Positions 1 through 8,369 of a stretch of DNA of 64,000 nucleotides are shown here, one piece after another. Location of the stretch: positions 62,001-126,000 of the forward strand of contig JAYELL010000057.1 in the NCBI GenBank assembly GCA_034717495.1, written 5' to 3'. Both the position numbers and the translations under genes were made by a program. Every line of letters starts with the position of its first letter. Position 1 is the stretch's first letter. This DNA is from Chloroflexota bacterium (GTDB lineage Bacteria > Chloroflexota > Anaerolineae > JAAEKA01). Under the pieces are notes generated by a model. That model did not search any database. It worked only from the letters and a program-made list of their open reading frames with translations, and was not told the DNA's origin.

Positions 1-1637
1 GCGTGTCGGGCTGTGTAGAGGGGTAGTAGTCCCATGATCAGCGGCAGCGGCGGTTGTTTGCCAAAAACGGCCACAAAATCTCGCAGCAGCTGGATGTCGA
101 ACACCGGCTGGGTAAGGGCAAACCGCGCGCCACCGTCGAGCTTTTTTCCCAGCACCCGCAGCTCGCGCGCCATCTTGGGTGCGCCCAGGTTAAGTGCACA
201 TCCAGCCACAAAGCCGGTCGGCTGTCCGATGGGGTTGCCCGCCTGATCGCGGCCCTGGTTCAGGTTATGACTGATGAGCCGGATCAGGCCGGAAGGTACC
301 ACATCATAGGAGTCGCTGGCATCAGGATAGTCGCCGATATGGGTGGGATCACCCATAACCACAAAAAGATTGCGGACTCCCAGGGCATGGGCTGCCAGCA
401 GATCGCCTTGAACCCTCAGCAGGTTACGACCGCGAGTTGGGAAGTGCAGAATCGTTTCCAGGCCCAGCTGTTCCTGGATCAGGTAGGCGCAGGCCCAGGG
501 ACTCATTCGCATGCGCGCCAGGGGGCTATCCGCCACGTTCAAGATGTTGGCGCCTGCTTCCTTCAACCGGCCGGAATCGGCCAGCATTTGGGTCGAGTCG
601 ATGCCCCGGGGTGGGTGCATTTCAACGGTGATGATGAACTCTTTGCCAAGCATCCCTTCCAACTGTGTTGGCAGTGGTGGTTCGCCCAACTCCAATTCCC
701 GCACCGGTGGCAGCACCGGAAGAACCGCCGGATCCAGCGGCGGGCGACGCAGTGCCTCTGCCATGGCTGCCGTATGCGCCGGGGTTGTCCCGCAGCAACC
801 GCCGATGAACTGCATACCGGCCGCGGCAGCCTGTTGGGCGAAGTCGGCGAAGTAGGCTGGACTGGAGGGATAGAGCAGCCGGCCACTTTGCCTGGTTGGG
901 TAACCTGCGTTGGGTTGAGCGGCATAATTCAACCGGGGGCAGGCCAGCTGCATGCGCCGGGCAACGCGCAATACCAGAGCTGGACCGGCGCTGCAATTCG
1001 CGCCGGAAAGGGTGACCCCCAGATCACACAGAGCATTGGCCACATCCTCAGGTGAGTGGCCTGCCATGGTGCGCCGGGCCTCGACGAAGGTCATCAGTGC
1101 CACGATGGGTATGCCAGGGGCTACCTGGTGGGCCATTTCGACGGCGACAGTGATTTCGTCCAGATCGCTGAAGGTCTCCAGTAGCAGCAGGTCCACGCCA
1201 CCCTCTGCCAGGACGCCGATCTGTTCCCCGTAGACGCTTCGGGCTGTCTTGCTGGAGATGGGACCGAACGGGGCCAGTCCCTTGCCCAGCGGACCTACGG
1301 CTCCCGCCACATAGGCGTGGCGACCGGAGAGGGCGACAGCCTGCTTTGCCAGACGTACACCGGCCTCGTTGATGGCAGTCACCTGTTCCGCCAGATCGTA
1401 TTCCTCCAACTTGGCCCGGTTGGCGCCAAATGTGTTGGTCTCTATGACGTCAGCGCCCGCAGACAGGTATTCGGAATGGGCGCGCAGGACCAGGTTGGGC
1501 TGAAGGTGATTGGTCTCGTCCAGACAGCGTTCCAGGGAGTAACCAAAGCTGTGCAGCAGCGTTCCCATGGCGCCGTCGCAAAGCAGTGGTTTTTTTTCTA
1601 TGGCCTGCTTGAAGGTTTGATGGGCATTTTGGGGCAT
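1..1637 (-). CDS. bifunctional homocysteine S-methyltransferase / 5,10-methylenetetrahydrofolate reductase (3' end cut by window)
   Basis: Read on the minus strand, an open frame of about 545 residues runs off the left edge. The N-terminal half (about 1-300) is a Pfam homocysteine S-methyltransferase domain: it starts with CDGAMGTLL, and the zinc cysteines lie in GANCSAG and GGCCGTTP. The second half is a methylenetetrahydrofolate reductase barrel (VEMHPPRG, then TQPVFD near the edge). Such fusions (YitJ type, about 610 residues) make 5-methyl-THF and methylate homocysteine to methionine in the cytosol, without B12. Only the last 60-70 residues should be missing. The ATG at 1637 has no Shine-Dalgarno and lies about 7 nt after a TATAAT, so the mRNA may be leaderless. 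It is divergent from def. Confidence 0.9.
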   Translation of the reverse strand, partial: MPQNAHQTFKQAIEKKPLLCDGAMGTLLHSFGYSLERCLDETNHLQPNLVLRAHSEYLSAGADVIETNTFGANRAKLEEYDLAEQVTAINEAGVRLAKQAVALSGRHAYVAGAVGPLGKGLAPFGPISSKTARSVYGEQIGVLAEGGVDLLLLETFSDLDEITVAVEMAHQVAPGIPIVALMTFVEARRTMAGHSPEDVANALCDLGVTLSGANCSAGPALVLRVARRMQLACPRLNYAAQPNAGYPTRQSGRLLYPSSPAYFADFAQQAAAAGMQFIGGCCGTTPAHTAAMAEALRRPPLDPAVLPVLPPVRELELGEPPLPTQLEGMLGKEFIITVEMHPPRGIDSTQMLADSGRLKEAGANILNVADSPLARMRMSPWACAYLIQEQLGLETILHFPTRGRNLLRVQGDLLAAHALGVRNLFVVMGDPTHIGDYPDASDSYDVVPSGLIRLISHNLNQGRDQAGNPIGQPTGFVAGCALNLGAPKMARELRVLGKKLDGGARFALTQPVFDIQLLRDFVAVFGKQPPLPLIMGLLPLYTARH

Positions 1638-1644
1638 GGGGGCG

Positions 1645-1672
1645 ATTATAACATGGCGACAGAGGATACCAA
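1645..1672 (-). promoter_or_regulatory. sigma-70 promoter of the homocysteine methyltransferase/MTHFR gene
   Basis: On the minus strand TTGGTA (1672-1667) is followed after 16 nt by a perfect TATAAT (1650-1645). The expected transcription start is at about 1638, directly at the ATG, and no ribosome binding site fits between them. Confidence 0.6.
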
Positions 1673-1683
1673 AGCCACCAGTT

Positions 1684-1712
1684 TTGACACCCTTCGCCCC
1701 TACCACTATAAT
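1684..1712 (+). promoter_or_regulatory. consensus sigma-70 promoter of def
   Basis: TTGACA (1684-1689), a 17-nt spacer and TATAAT (1707-1712) give a perfect consensus promoter. The predicted start near 1719 makes the upstream ATG at 1718 unusable and supports translation from 1751. Confidence 0.8.
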
Positions 1713-1750
1713 CCAATGTGTCTGCAGGAAAAGATTGGAGGCAGCGGGCC

Positions 1751-2290
1751 ATGGGTGTCAGAGAGATAAGCCTGATCGGCGACGAGATTCTACGAAAGAA
1801 AGCACGTAAGGTAAAAAAATTCGATCGGAAGCTGCACCAACTGATCGATGACATGGTGGAGACAATGCGCGATGCGCCGGGGATCGGCCTGGCTGCCCCC
1901 CAGGTGGGTGTGTCGCAGCGGGTAATCGTGGTTGAGTTTCCGGAGGACGAAGAGGATCTGGAGAGCAACAGATTGTACGAGGTTGTCAATCCTCAGATCG
2001 TCTTTGCCAGCGAGGATATCGTCGAGGGGGAGGAGGGCTGCCTTTCTATTCCGGACATTCTGGGAGAAGTCTGGCGGGCCCAGATGGTGGTTCTGAAAGG
2101 ACAGGACCGCAACGGAAAAACCCAGCGCCTGGAGGCCCACGACTGGCTTGCCCGGGTGTTTCAGCACGAGGTCGATCACCTGGATGGTGTGCTTTTCATC
2201 GATCACGCAGAAGGACCTCATAAACTGCGCCGTCTGGTGCTGGTCGAGGACGAAGATGGCGTGGAAAGGTTGACTGCCGTTCCTTTTTAG
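1751..2290 (+). CDS. def: peptide deformylase
   Basis: This 179-residue cytosolic metalloenzyme removes the formyl group from the N-terminal methionine of new proteins. All three family motifs are present: GIGLAAPQVG, EGCLSIP (metal-binding Cys) and HEVDHLDG (HExxH with catalytic Glu and two metal-binding His). Length is typical. The start at 1751 is chosen because GGAGG (1737-1741) lies 9 nt upstream and the promoter would place transcription start at about 1719; an in-frame ATG at 1718 is too close to that point. It is a single-gene unit ending in a strong terminator, without the fmt neighbour seen in many bacteria. Confidence 0.95.
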   Translation: MGVREISLIGDEILRKKARKVKKFDRKLHQLIDDMVETMRDAPGIGLAAPQVGVSQRVIVVEFPEDEEDLESNRLYEVVNPQIVFASEDIVEGEEGCLSIPDILGEVWRAQMVVLKGQDRNGKTQRLEAHDWLARVFQHEVDHLDGVLFIDHAEGPHKLRRLVLVEDEDGVERLTAVPF

Positions 2291-2361
2291 AAGCTTCTCT
2301 TGCGAAAAGAGTAAATGATAAGGATGCCCAGTAACGGCGCCCTTTGAACCATGCCCAAGGA

Positions 2362-2398
2362 GCCGTCGGTGGCTGTTTCGGATCCACCGGCGGCTTTT
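2362..2398 (+). terminator. intrinsic terminator after def
   Basis: An 11-bp stem (2362-2372 with 2384-2394, one G-U pair) encloses an 11-nt loop and is followed by TTTT. Confidence 0.75.
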
Positions 2399-2702
2399 CG
2401 CGTCATTCAACGGCGAACTGATCCCCTTCTAAGCCGATCTTTTTGTATCTGTGGTGTGGATCTTGCAAAAAAAAAGCTCTGCATTCGTGTCAAAATCTAC
2501 GAATTTCTTCGTCAGATATGATCTATATCATAGGCAGGCCGCCGAATCTGTATTAAAATGAAAGTGTAACGTTCCTGTAATCCCCCCCTGTGGCATGGAT
2601 AGCCCGTTTCCAGGCGTTCCGGCTGCAACAACCACCAATTCTTTGACCGTCTCCGTATCCCGGGCAGATGCCCGGACTGGAAGCAGAGTTAGGAGAGAAG
2701 GA
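2399..2702 (+). promoter_or_regulatory. regulatory gap before the Rieske/b operon: FNR/CRP-family box at 2517-2532 and -10 at 2554-2559
   Basis: No gene is seen here. TATGAT-CTAT-ATCATA (2517-2532) is a perfect inverted repeat with the TGAT-N4-ATCA core typical of FNR-like regulators. A -10-like TAAAAT (2554-2559) follows and there is no good -35. A start near 2566 puts the palindrome centre (2524.5) at about -41.5, the position of class II FNR/CRP activation. This suggests redox- or oxygen-dependent control of the operon; the regulator itself is not in the window. Confidence 0.55.
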
Positions 2703-5465
2703 ATGAAGATCCCTAAACCCCTGATAACCCTCCCGCTATTTGTCTTCCTCATGGTCGCTGTTGTCCTGATGATGACGACGGCTGCGGCCGCCACATCGGA
2801 GCCCGCCAGCCATGCCCCCAGCGTGCTTCTGCAGGACGCCGAGGGCGAAGGCTGTCTATCCTGTCACGAGGGCATCGAGTTGATCCGCGCCGAGGACAGT
2901 GGCATGATGAAGGACCTGCGCGATCGGGGAGAGTGTACCGCATGCCACGGTGGTGATCCTGGAATCACCGGAACCCCCGATGACGACGAGGCCGTTGAAG
3001 CTGCCCATACAGGTGCACCGGATACACTTCCGTTCACCGAGTTCTACCCCGATCCCGGTAGCGTATGGGTAGCACAGGACACGTGTGGCCAATGCCATAC
3101 CGATTATGCCCACGTACTCGAGCGCTCTCTCATGAACACCGAGGCTGGCAAGATCCAGGGCAACCTTTGGACCTGGGGCGTTCTCGATAGCCAGAAGGTG
3201 ATCTACGGGAACTACGACGTCACCGATTCGGAAACGCTCTTCGGTAGTGACGCCTACAAGGAGATCATGCAGGGGTTCAAGGCAGCCTATCCTGACCAAT
3301 TCCCCGACTCCCTGGAAATGTTGCTCAACCCCACCGTCGAGGAAGTCGAGGCTGACCCCAGCCTGGCTGGATTTACCTACCAGCGGCAACAGTGCCAGCG
3401 CTGCCATGTGGGCGTCACAGGGCGTTCCCGGCGTGGCGACTGGCGAGGCATGGGTTGCTCATCCTGTCATATTCCCTACGGCAACGAAGGATTCTACGAG
3501 GGTGGCGACCCTACCGTTCCCACCGACGAAGAGGGACACCTGCTGATTCACTCCATTCAGGGCACGCGGGAGGCTCGAAACGGTATTCCCAGCGAAACCT
3601 GCAACTCCTGTCACAACCGTGGCAAACGCATTGGCGTGAGCTTTCAGGGACTCATGGAATTCCCCTACGGCACACCGATCGATGACACCGGCGGCAAGCA
3701 GCCCAGACTGCACACGAAACAATATCTTTTCATCAAGGCAGACCTGCACCATGAGCAGCAGAGCAGGCCGGAGAATCCTGAAGGAGGCATGTTGTGCCAG
3801 GATTGCCATACTAGCATCGAGATGCACGGGGATGGCAATATCTTTGGCACAACCCTGAGCCAGGTGGAGATCGAATGTGCTGACTGTCACGGTACCTCCG
3901 ACGCCTATCCCTGGGAACTGCCGTTGGGTTACGGGGAGGAGTTCTCCGACGAGTTGTCGGGAGAGCCTCGCGGTGTAGCTGGTCTCACCGATCTGCAGAC
4001 AACTGACGGCACTCTCTATGATCCGGAGGATGGCTATCTGCTCAGTGCCAGGGGAAATCCCTTAGGTAACGTTACTCGTGCCTCCGACGGCAAGGTGATA
4101 GTCCATTCGGCAACCGATCGCGATTTTTTTGCGCCATTGCTCAAGACAATCGCCGAGGCGGATGAGTGGATCAGCCTGGATGCTGACGTGGCCATGGACA
4201 AGGTGGGTGCGCACATGGAAGCGCTTGAGTGTTACGCCTGTCATGCTGATTGGGCTCCCCAATGCTACGGATGCCATGTGGATGTGAACTACGGTGAAAA
4301 CCAGGATGGCGATCAACTCACCGATACCGACTGGGTCGCTTCGGGCAATGACAAGAACGATGACGGTACCCACAACAGTGTCAAATCGCCAGGCAAGGTC
4401 AGTGAAAGCCGGTCTTATCTGAGATGGGAGCAGCCAATTCTGGGCATCAACGGTGAAGGACGGGTCACGCCCCTGATCCCTGGATGCCAGGTGATCTTCA
4501 CAGTTCGCGGTCCTGAGGGTGATACATGGACCCACAACGAGATTGCTCGAACTCCTCCAGGTACGGAGGGTTCTGGACCAGAGGGCCAACGGGGCCTGGA
4601 CATGGCGCCCGTACAGCCTCACACGGCAGGACGCGAGGCACGCACCTGCGAGAGCTGCCATTCCAATCCCAAGTCTCTGGGCTACGGGACCGATGGTGGT
4701 CGCTATCTGCGTGGCTACACAGAAGATCGTTATGTGGATTTGATGGATGCCGACGGCAATGTCATTCCCCAGAACGTTCAGGTACAGATGCCGGCCATTC
4801 CCGATCTGCCAATGGATCTGAGCCAGATTGTCGATCCTGAGACCGGCCAGCAGATGATGACAGTCGGTTCTCATTGGCCTGACTCCCGACCTCTGGACGA
4901 GAATCAACGGGTCCGGATGGAGCGGACTGGTGTCTGCATGGGCTGTCATCAGAACATGGCCGATCCGGCCTTCTGGAACGATCAGGTTATTGCCAGCTTT
5001 GGCGAAGTGATCTCCAATGACGAGCACATCAACGTCATGAACGAGGTGATCAATGCCTCGGTGATGCAGCCGGTGTCGGCCGGCATGGGTGACAAGAGTA
5101 CGACCATGGCGCCACCCACTTCAGCGGCTGCCGTTGCAGCTGTCAATCTGGCACCTATCGAGGATAAGATCACCAATGTTGAGTCCATGGCGGACGAGGC
5201 CCAGGCTACCGCCCAGGATGCACAGATGGCCGCGGGTGCAGCGCAGTCCGCTGCAGATGAGGCCCAGTCGACGGCAGAGGATGCTATGGCGAAGGCCCAG
5301 GCTGCTGAAACCACGGCTACCCAGGCCGAAGTTGGTTTTACTGAGATGCAGGCGGAAGCCGAAAACGCCGCATCTGCCACCAGCAAAACCGGGTTGTGGG
5401 TCATCGTAGCATTGCTGCTGGGCTTGATTGCCGGCGGCGGCGCGGTCTACTTCGCTCGCAAGTAG
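2703..5465 (+). CDS. dodecahaem cytochrome c with C-terminal coiled coil and membrane anchor
   Basis: A 920-residue exported cytochrome. A hydrophobic signal peptide or anchor (about 5-30) ends in an Ala-rich stretch. Twelve CxxCH haem motifs lie between residues 51 and 747: CLSCH, CTACH, CGQCH, CQRCH, CSSCH, CNSCH, CQDCH, CADCH, CYACH, CYGCH, CESCH, CMGCH. Residues about 815-895 are an Ala/Gln/Glu-rich heptad-like helix without haems, then one transmembrane helix and a short basic tail. The start at 2703 follows a GGAGAG-type ribosome site; the in-frame ATG at 2595 precedes it without one. As first gene of the Rieske/cytochrome b operon it probably carries electrons to or from the complex on the outer face. 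The haem layout matches no cytochrome family that I recognise. Confidence 0.85.
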   Translation: MKIPKPLITLPLFVFLMVAVVLMMTTAAAATSEPASHAPSVLLQDAEGEGCLSCHEGIELIRAEDSGMMKDLRDRGECTACHGGDPGITGTPDDDEAVEAAHTGAPDTLPFTEFYPDPGSVWVAQDTCGQCHTDYAHVLERSLMNTEAGKIQGNLWTWGVLDSQKVIYGNYDVTDSETLFGSDAYKEIMQGFKAAYPDQFPDSLEMLLNPTVEEVEADPSLAGFTYQRQQCQRCHVGVTGRSRRGDWRGMGCSSCHIPYGNEGFYEGGDPTVPTDEEGHLLIHSIQGTREARNGIPSETCNSCHNRGKRIGVSFQGLMEFPYGTPIDDTGGKQPRLHTKQYLFIKADLHHEQQSRPENPEGGMLCQDCHTSIEMHGDGNIFGTTLSQVEIECADCHGTSDAYPWELPLGYGEEFSDELSGEPRGVAGLTDLQTTDGTLYDPEDGYLLSARGNPLGNVTRASDGKVIVHSATDRDFFAPLLKTIAEADEWISLDADVAMDKVGAHMEALECYACHADWAPQCYGCHVDVNYGENQDGDQLTDTDWVASGNDKNDDGTHNSVKSPGKVSESRSYLRWEQPILGINGEGRVTPLIPGCQVIFTVRGPEGDTWTHNEIARTPPGTEGSGPEGQRGLDMAPVQPHTAGREARTCESCHSNPKSLGYGTDGGRYLRGYTEDRYVDLMDADGNVIPQNVQVQMPAIPDLPMDLSQIVDPETGQQMMTVGSHWPDSRPLDENQRVRMERTGVCMGCHQNMADPAFWNDQVIASFGEVISNDEHINVMNEVINASVMQPVSAGMGDKSTTMAPPTSAAAVAAVNLAPIEDKITNVESMADEAQATAQDAQMAAGAAQSAADEAQSTAEDAMAKAQAAETTATQAEVGFTEMQAEAENAASATSKTGLWVIVALLLGLIAGGGAVYFARK

Positions 5466-5477
5466 GAAGGATTTATC

Positions 5478-5522
5478 GGAAAGGTCTTTGGCCTGCCGCT
5501 TCGGTGGGCCGGGGGCCTTTCC
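5478..5522 (+). other. intercistronic hairpin between the cytochrome and TPR genes
   Basis: GGAAAGG (5478-5484) pairs with CCTTTCC (5516-5522), with shorter GC pairings inside (GGCC, CCG/CGG). No T-tract follows, so it is more likely an RNA processing or stability element than a terminator. Confidence 0.4.
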
Positions 5523-5535
5523 GAGAGATGACGTC

Positions 5536-6360
5536 GTGACCGAACGTTCTAGCTTTGCCAGACGACGGCCCTTTCTGGTAGGAGCTATCGTGGGCGGCAC
5601 TGTCTGCCTGCTGGTGCTTCTTATCGGATTCCTGGTGACCAACAGCCAGGCACAGAGGGTCGCGGCCGATCAACAGGATTCTCCGGAATCGCAGGCTCTT
5701 TTGCTGGAAGCGGCTGCCCAGGATCAGATCGATCTCGGCAATCACGAAACTGCGGTGGCGTTGCTCACGCGGGCCATCGACCTTGCTCCCCATCGCTCGG
5801 AGTTTTTTTATACCCGGGCGATCGCCCATTCCGGCCTCGAAGACTTCGATAAGGCACTGAGTGATTTTGACGTTGCCGTCGAGGCCAATCCTCATTGGGC
5901 ACTTCCGCTGGCAGGCCGCGGGACCGCTCATAACGCCATGGGCAATCTGGACTCGGCGATTTCCGACCTGAGCGACGCCATTCACCTCGAACCTGGTGAA
6001 GCAAGCCTTTACACCAACCGGGGCCAAGTCTATCATCAGCGAGGGGAGCTGGAGTTGGCCAGAGATGATTTCAACCTGGCTGTGCAGTTGGCTCCCGATT
6101 CGGTAGCAGCCCGTTTTAACCGCGGTGTGCTTCTCTATGCTGTCGGCAGAGCCGAAGACGCAGTGGAGGACTTCAGCCACATCATCGCTATCGATCCTCT
6201 CCAGGCGCCTTCCTATCTCAACCGGGGGCTAATTCTGGCCGAGTTAGATGAGGCAGATCTCGCCCGTGCTGATCTTGAGCAGTTTATTGCGCTAAGCGAG
6301 AACCCGGAATGGGTCGATCTGGCGAGAAACGCATTGGCCCAACTGGATGGTGAGTCATGA
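5536..6360 (+). CDS. membrane-anchored TPR protein of the Rieske/b operon
   Basis: A 274-residue protein with a basic N-terminus (RRRPF), one transmembrane helix at about 15-37 and roughly six TPR units filling the rest, with the usual alternation of small residues and Asn-Pro/Ala-Pro turns. It probably scaffolds or assembles the complex on the outer face; it has no catalytic motif. The GTG at 5536 is preferred because an in-frame ATG at 5428 lies inside the preceding cytochrome gene, but the ribosome site here is weak. Its TGA overlaps the next ATG (ATGA), so the two genes are translationally coupled. Confidence 0.75.
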   Translation: MTERSSFARRRPFLVGAIVGGTVCLLVLLIGFLVTNSQAQRVAADQQDSPESQALLLEAAAQDQIDLGNHETAVALLTRAIDLAPHRSEFFYTRAIAHSGLEDFDKALSDFDVAVEANPHWALPLAGRGTAHNAMGNLDSAISDLSDAIHLEPGEASLYTNRGQVYHQRGELELARDDFNLAVQLAPDSVAARFNRGVLLYAVGRAEDAVEDFSHIIAIDPLQAPSYLNRGLILAELDEADLARADLEQFIALSENPEWVDLARNALAQLDGES

Positions 6361-8333
6361 CCGAGAAATACCAGGTCCAGGTGCCCAATCTGGCGTACTA
6401 CCAGGATCAGGTTAAGTGCCAGGCCGCCTGCCCCGTTCGCACCGATGCCCGCGGCTATGTCACGGCCATCGCCAGAGGTGACCTGGAGGAAGCCTACCGG
6501 ATCGCGCGCAACCCCAATCCGCTGGCGTCAATCTGCGGCCGGGTGTGCAATGCACCCTGCGAGACCGCCTGTCGCCGGGGTGACATCGATGAGCCTGTCG
6601 CTATCCGTCCTCTCAAGCGCTTGGTTACGGAGCGCTACGGCGTGGAAGCGCTGGGTCCCTCGGCCGAAATCGGCGAACCGGAAACGAGCAATGCCACCAT
6701 TCGCTCTCGCACCGCCCTGGAAGAACTTGCACAGACGCCGGGACGTCGATCTGGTCGGGTCGCTGTAATGGGATCTGGTCCGGCAGGCCTGGGCTGTGCC
6801 CATGATCTGGCCATGCTGGGGCACCATGTTACCATATTCGACTCGGCGCCGGCCAGCGGCGGCATGTTGCGCACTGGCATTCCCCTCTATCGACTGGATC
6901 GAGACCTGCTCGACGCCGAGATTCGAAGTATCATCGATCTGGGTGTGAATTTGCGCCTGGATACGGTCATCGGCGAGGAAGTCACCCTGGACTATCTGCG
7001 CGTCAATTATGACGCTGTCTTTCTGGGCACTGGTTTGGGCGAGGGACGCTCCCTGCGGATTCCCGGGGCGGATCTGGATGGCGTTCTGAAGGCGGTTGAC
7101 TTCCTGCTCAATGTCAACATGGGCTACAGGGTGGACTTGGGCGAGAAGGTAATCGTGATTGGCGGAGGCAACGTTGCCGCCGATGCTGCCCGCATGGCAT
7201 TGCGCCAACAGCAAGCGGGCGAGACTCCCCTGGCCGATGCCGACCAACGGAAATTGGAAGCCCAGGCTGCATCCTCTATGGCACCGGGGGAGGATGAGTC
7301 CCTGCACGCTGCTGTGGATGTCGCCCGCACCGCGGTGCGTCTGGGCGCACCGGAAGTGCAGATGATTGCGCTGGAATCGTGGGCGGAGCTGCCTGCCAGC
7401 GAGATCGAGGTGGAGGAATCCCTGGAAGAGGGGGTGCAGATCCAGCCCGGCTTTGGACCTCACGAAATCCTGGGTCAGAATGGTACCGTTGTTGGGCTGC
7501 AGACGCTGGACGTGGCCAAAGTGTTTGATGAAAACGGCCGCTTCAATCCCGAGTTTGTGGAAAACAGTGAGCGAATCTGGCCATGTGATACGATCATTCT
7601 GGCAATCGGACAGGCTGCTGATCTGAGTTATCTTGGCGAGAATCATGGCATAGAGGTCAGTCCTCGAGGCTTGATCGTGGCCGATACTGAGACCGGGGCC
7701 ACCACTGCCCCTGGTGTATATGCAGGTGGCGACGTGGTTTATGGCCCGCGTATTCTTATTGATGCGGTCCGCGACGGGCAGCGGTCTGCCAGGGCCATCG
7801 ATAGCCAGATCCATGGCATGGATCTGAGAACCCGTATAGACTTCGACTGGACGGTCGAGTGGGAACATAAGATGCCAGAGGGATACACCGAGCGCGAACG
7901 CAGCGCCGTGCCCATCCTGGAACTGGATCGCCGCGTCGGAATCGCCGAGGTGGAAACCGGTTATGACGTGTCCGAGGCGATGTTGCAGGCTGAACGTTGC
8001 CTGAAGTGCGGCATCAACACCATCTTCGACGGCTCCAAGTGTATTCTCTGCAACGGCTGTGTGGATGTCTGTCCGTGGAGCTGCCTAAAGATTGTGCGCG
8101 TCAACGATATGGCCGGGGACCCGGCATTGGCAGCTGTCGTGCAGGCAATGTTTGGCTCAGATTTCTCATCCCAGGCTGATAGCGAAATCCCCGCTTCAGC
8201 CATGCTCAAGGATGATACGCTGTGTACCCGGTGTGGCCTGTGTGCAGAGCGCTGCCCGACGGACGCTATTACAATGGAAACCTTCTCCTTCACGGAGACC
8301 ATGCATTACGTCGATCCACCTACCACCCACTAG
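6357..8333 (+). CDS. GltD-like FAD/NAD(P) oxidoreductase with N- and C-terminal iron-sulfur domains
   Basis: A 658-residue soluble flavoprotein. The N-terminus has a Fer4_20-type double-cluster domain (CQAACPV, then CGRVCNAPCETACRRG). The FAD Rossmann motif is GSGPAGLGCAHDLA and the NAD(P) motif is VIGGGNVAADAARMA. The C-terminal flavin-closing segment APGVYAGGDV is followed by ferredoxin-like cysteines (CILCNGCVDVCPWSC and CTRCGLCAERCP). This is the fold of the glutamate synthase small subunit and related electron-transfer subunits. Lying between the TPR gene (ATGA overlap) and cytochrome b, it probably links NAD(P)(H) to the quinone/cytochrome complex. About 40 extra residues sit after the NAD(P) glycine loop. 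Confidence 0.85.
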   Translation: MTEKYQVQVPNLAYYQDQVKCQAACPVRTDARGYVTAIARGDLEEAYRIARNPNPLASICGRVCNAPCETACRRGDIDEPVAIRPLKRLVTERYGVEALGPSAEIGEPETSNATIRSRTALEELAQTPGRRSGRVAVMGSGPAGLGCAHDLAMLGHHVTIFDSAPASGGMLRTGIPLYRLDRDLLDAEIRSIIDLGVNLRLDTVIGEEVTLDYLRVNYDAVFLGTGLGEGRSLRIPGADLDGVLKAVDFLLNVNMGYRVDLGEKVIVIGGGNVAADAARMALRQQQAGETPLADADQRKLEAQAASSMAPGEDESLHAAVDVARTAVRLGAPEVQMIALESWAELPASEIEVEESLEEGVQIQPGFGPHEILGQNGTVVGLQTLDVAKVFDENGRFNPEFVENSERIWPCDTIILAIGQAADLSYLGENHGIEVSPRGLIVADTETGATTAPGVYAGGDVVYGPRILIDAVRDGQRSARAIDSQIHGMDLRTRIDFDWTVEWEHKMPEGYTERERSAVPILELDRRVGIAEVETGYDVSEAMLQAERCLKCGINTIFDGSKCILCNGCVDVCPWSCLKIVRVNDMAGDPALAAVVQAMFGSDFSSQADSEIPASAMLKDDTLCTRCGLCAERCPTDAITMETFSFTETMHYVDPPTTH

Positions 8334-8369
8334 GCCGGGCCCATACCGGCACCGGACGAGGAGATTAGA

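Noticed and set aside
54-1055. 333-residue plus-strand open frame
   Set aside because: It lies antisense to the clear homocysteine methyltransferase/MTHFR gene and has no domain pattern of its own.
4062-5027. 321-residue minus-strand frame within the 12-haem cytochrome gene
   Set aside because: Antisense shadow; the plus strand has intact CxxCH motifs throughout this stretch.
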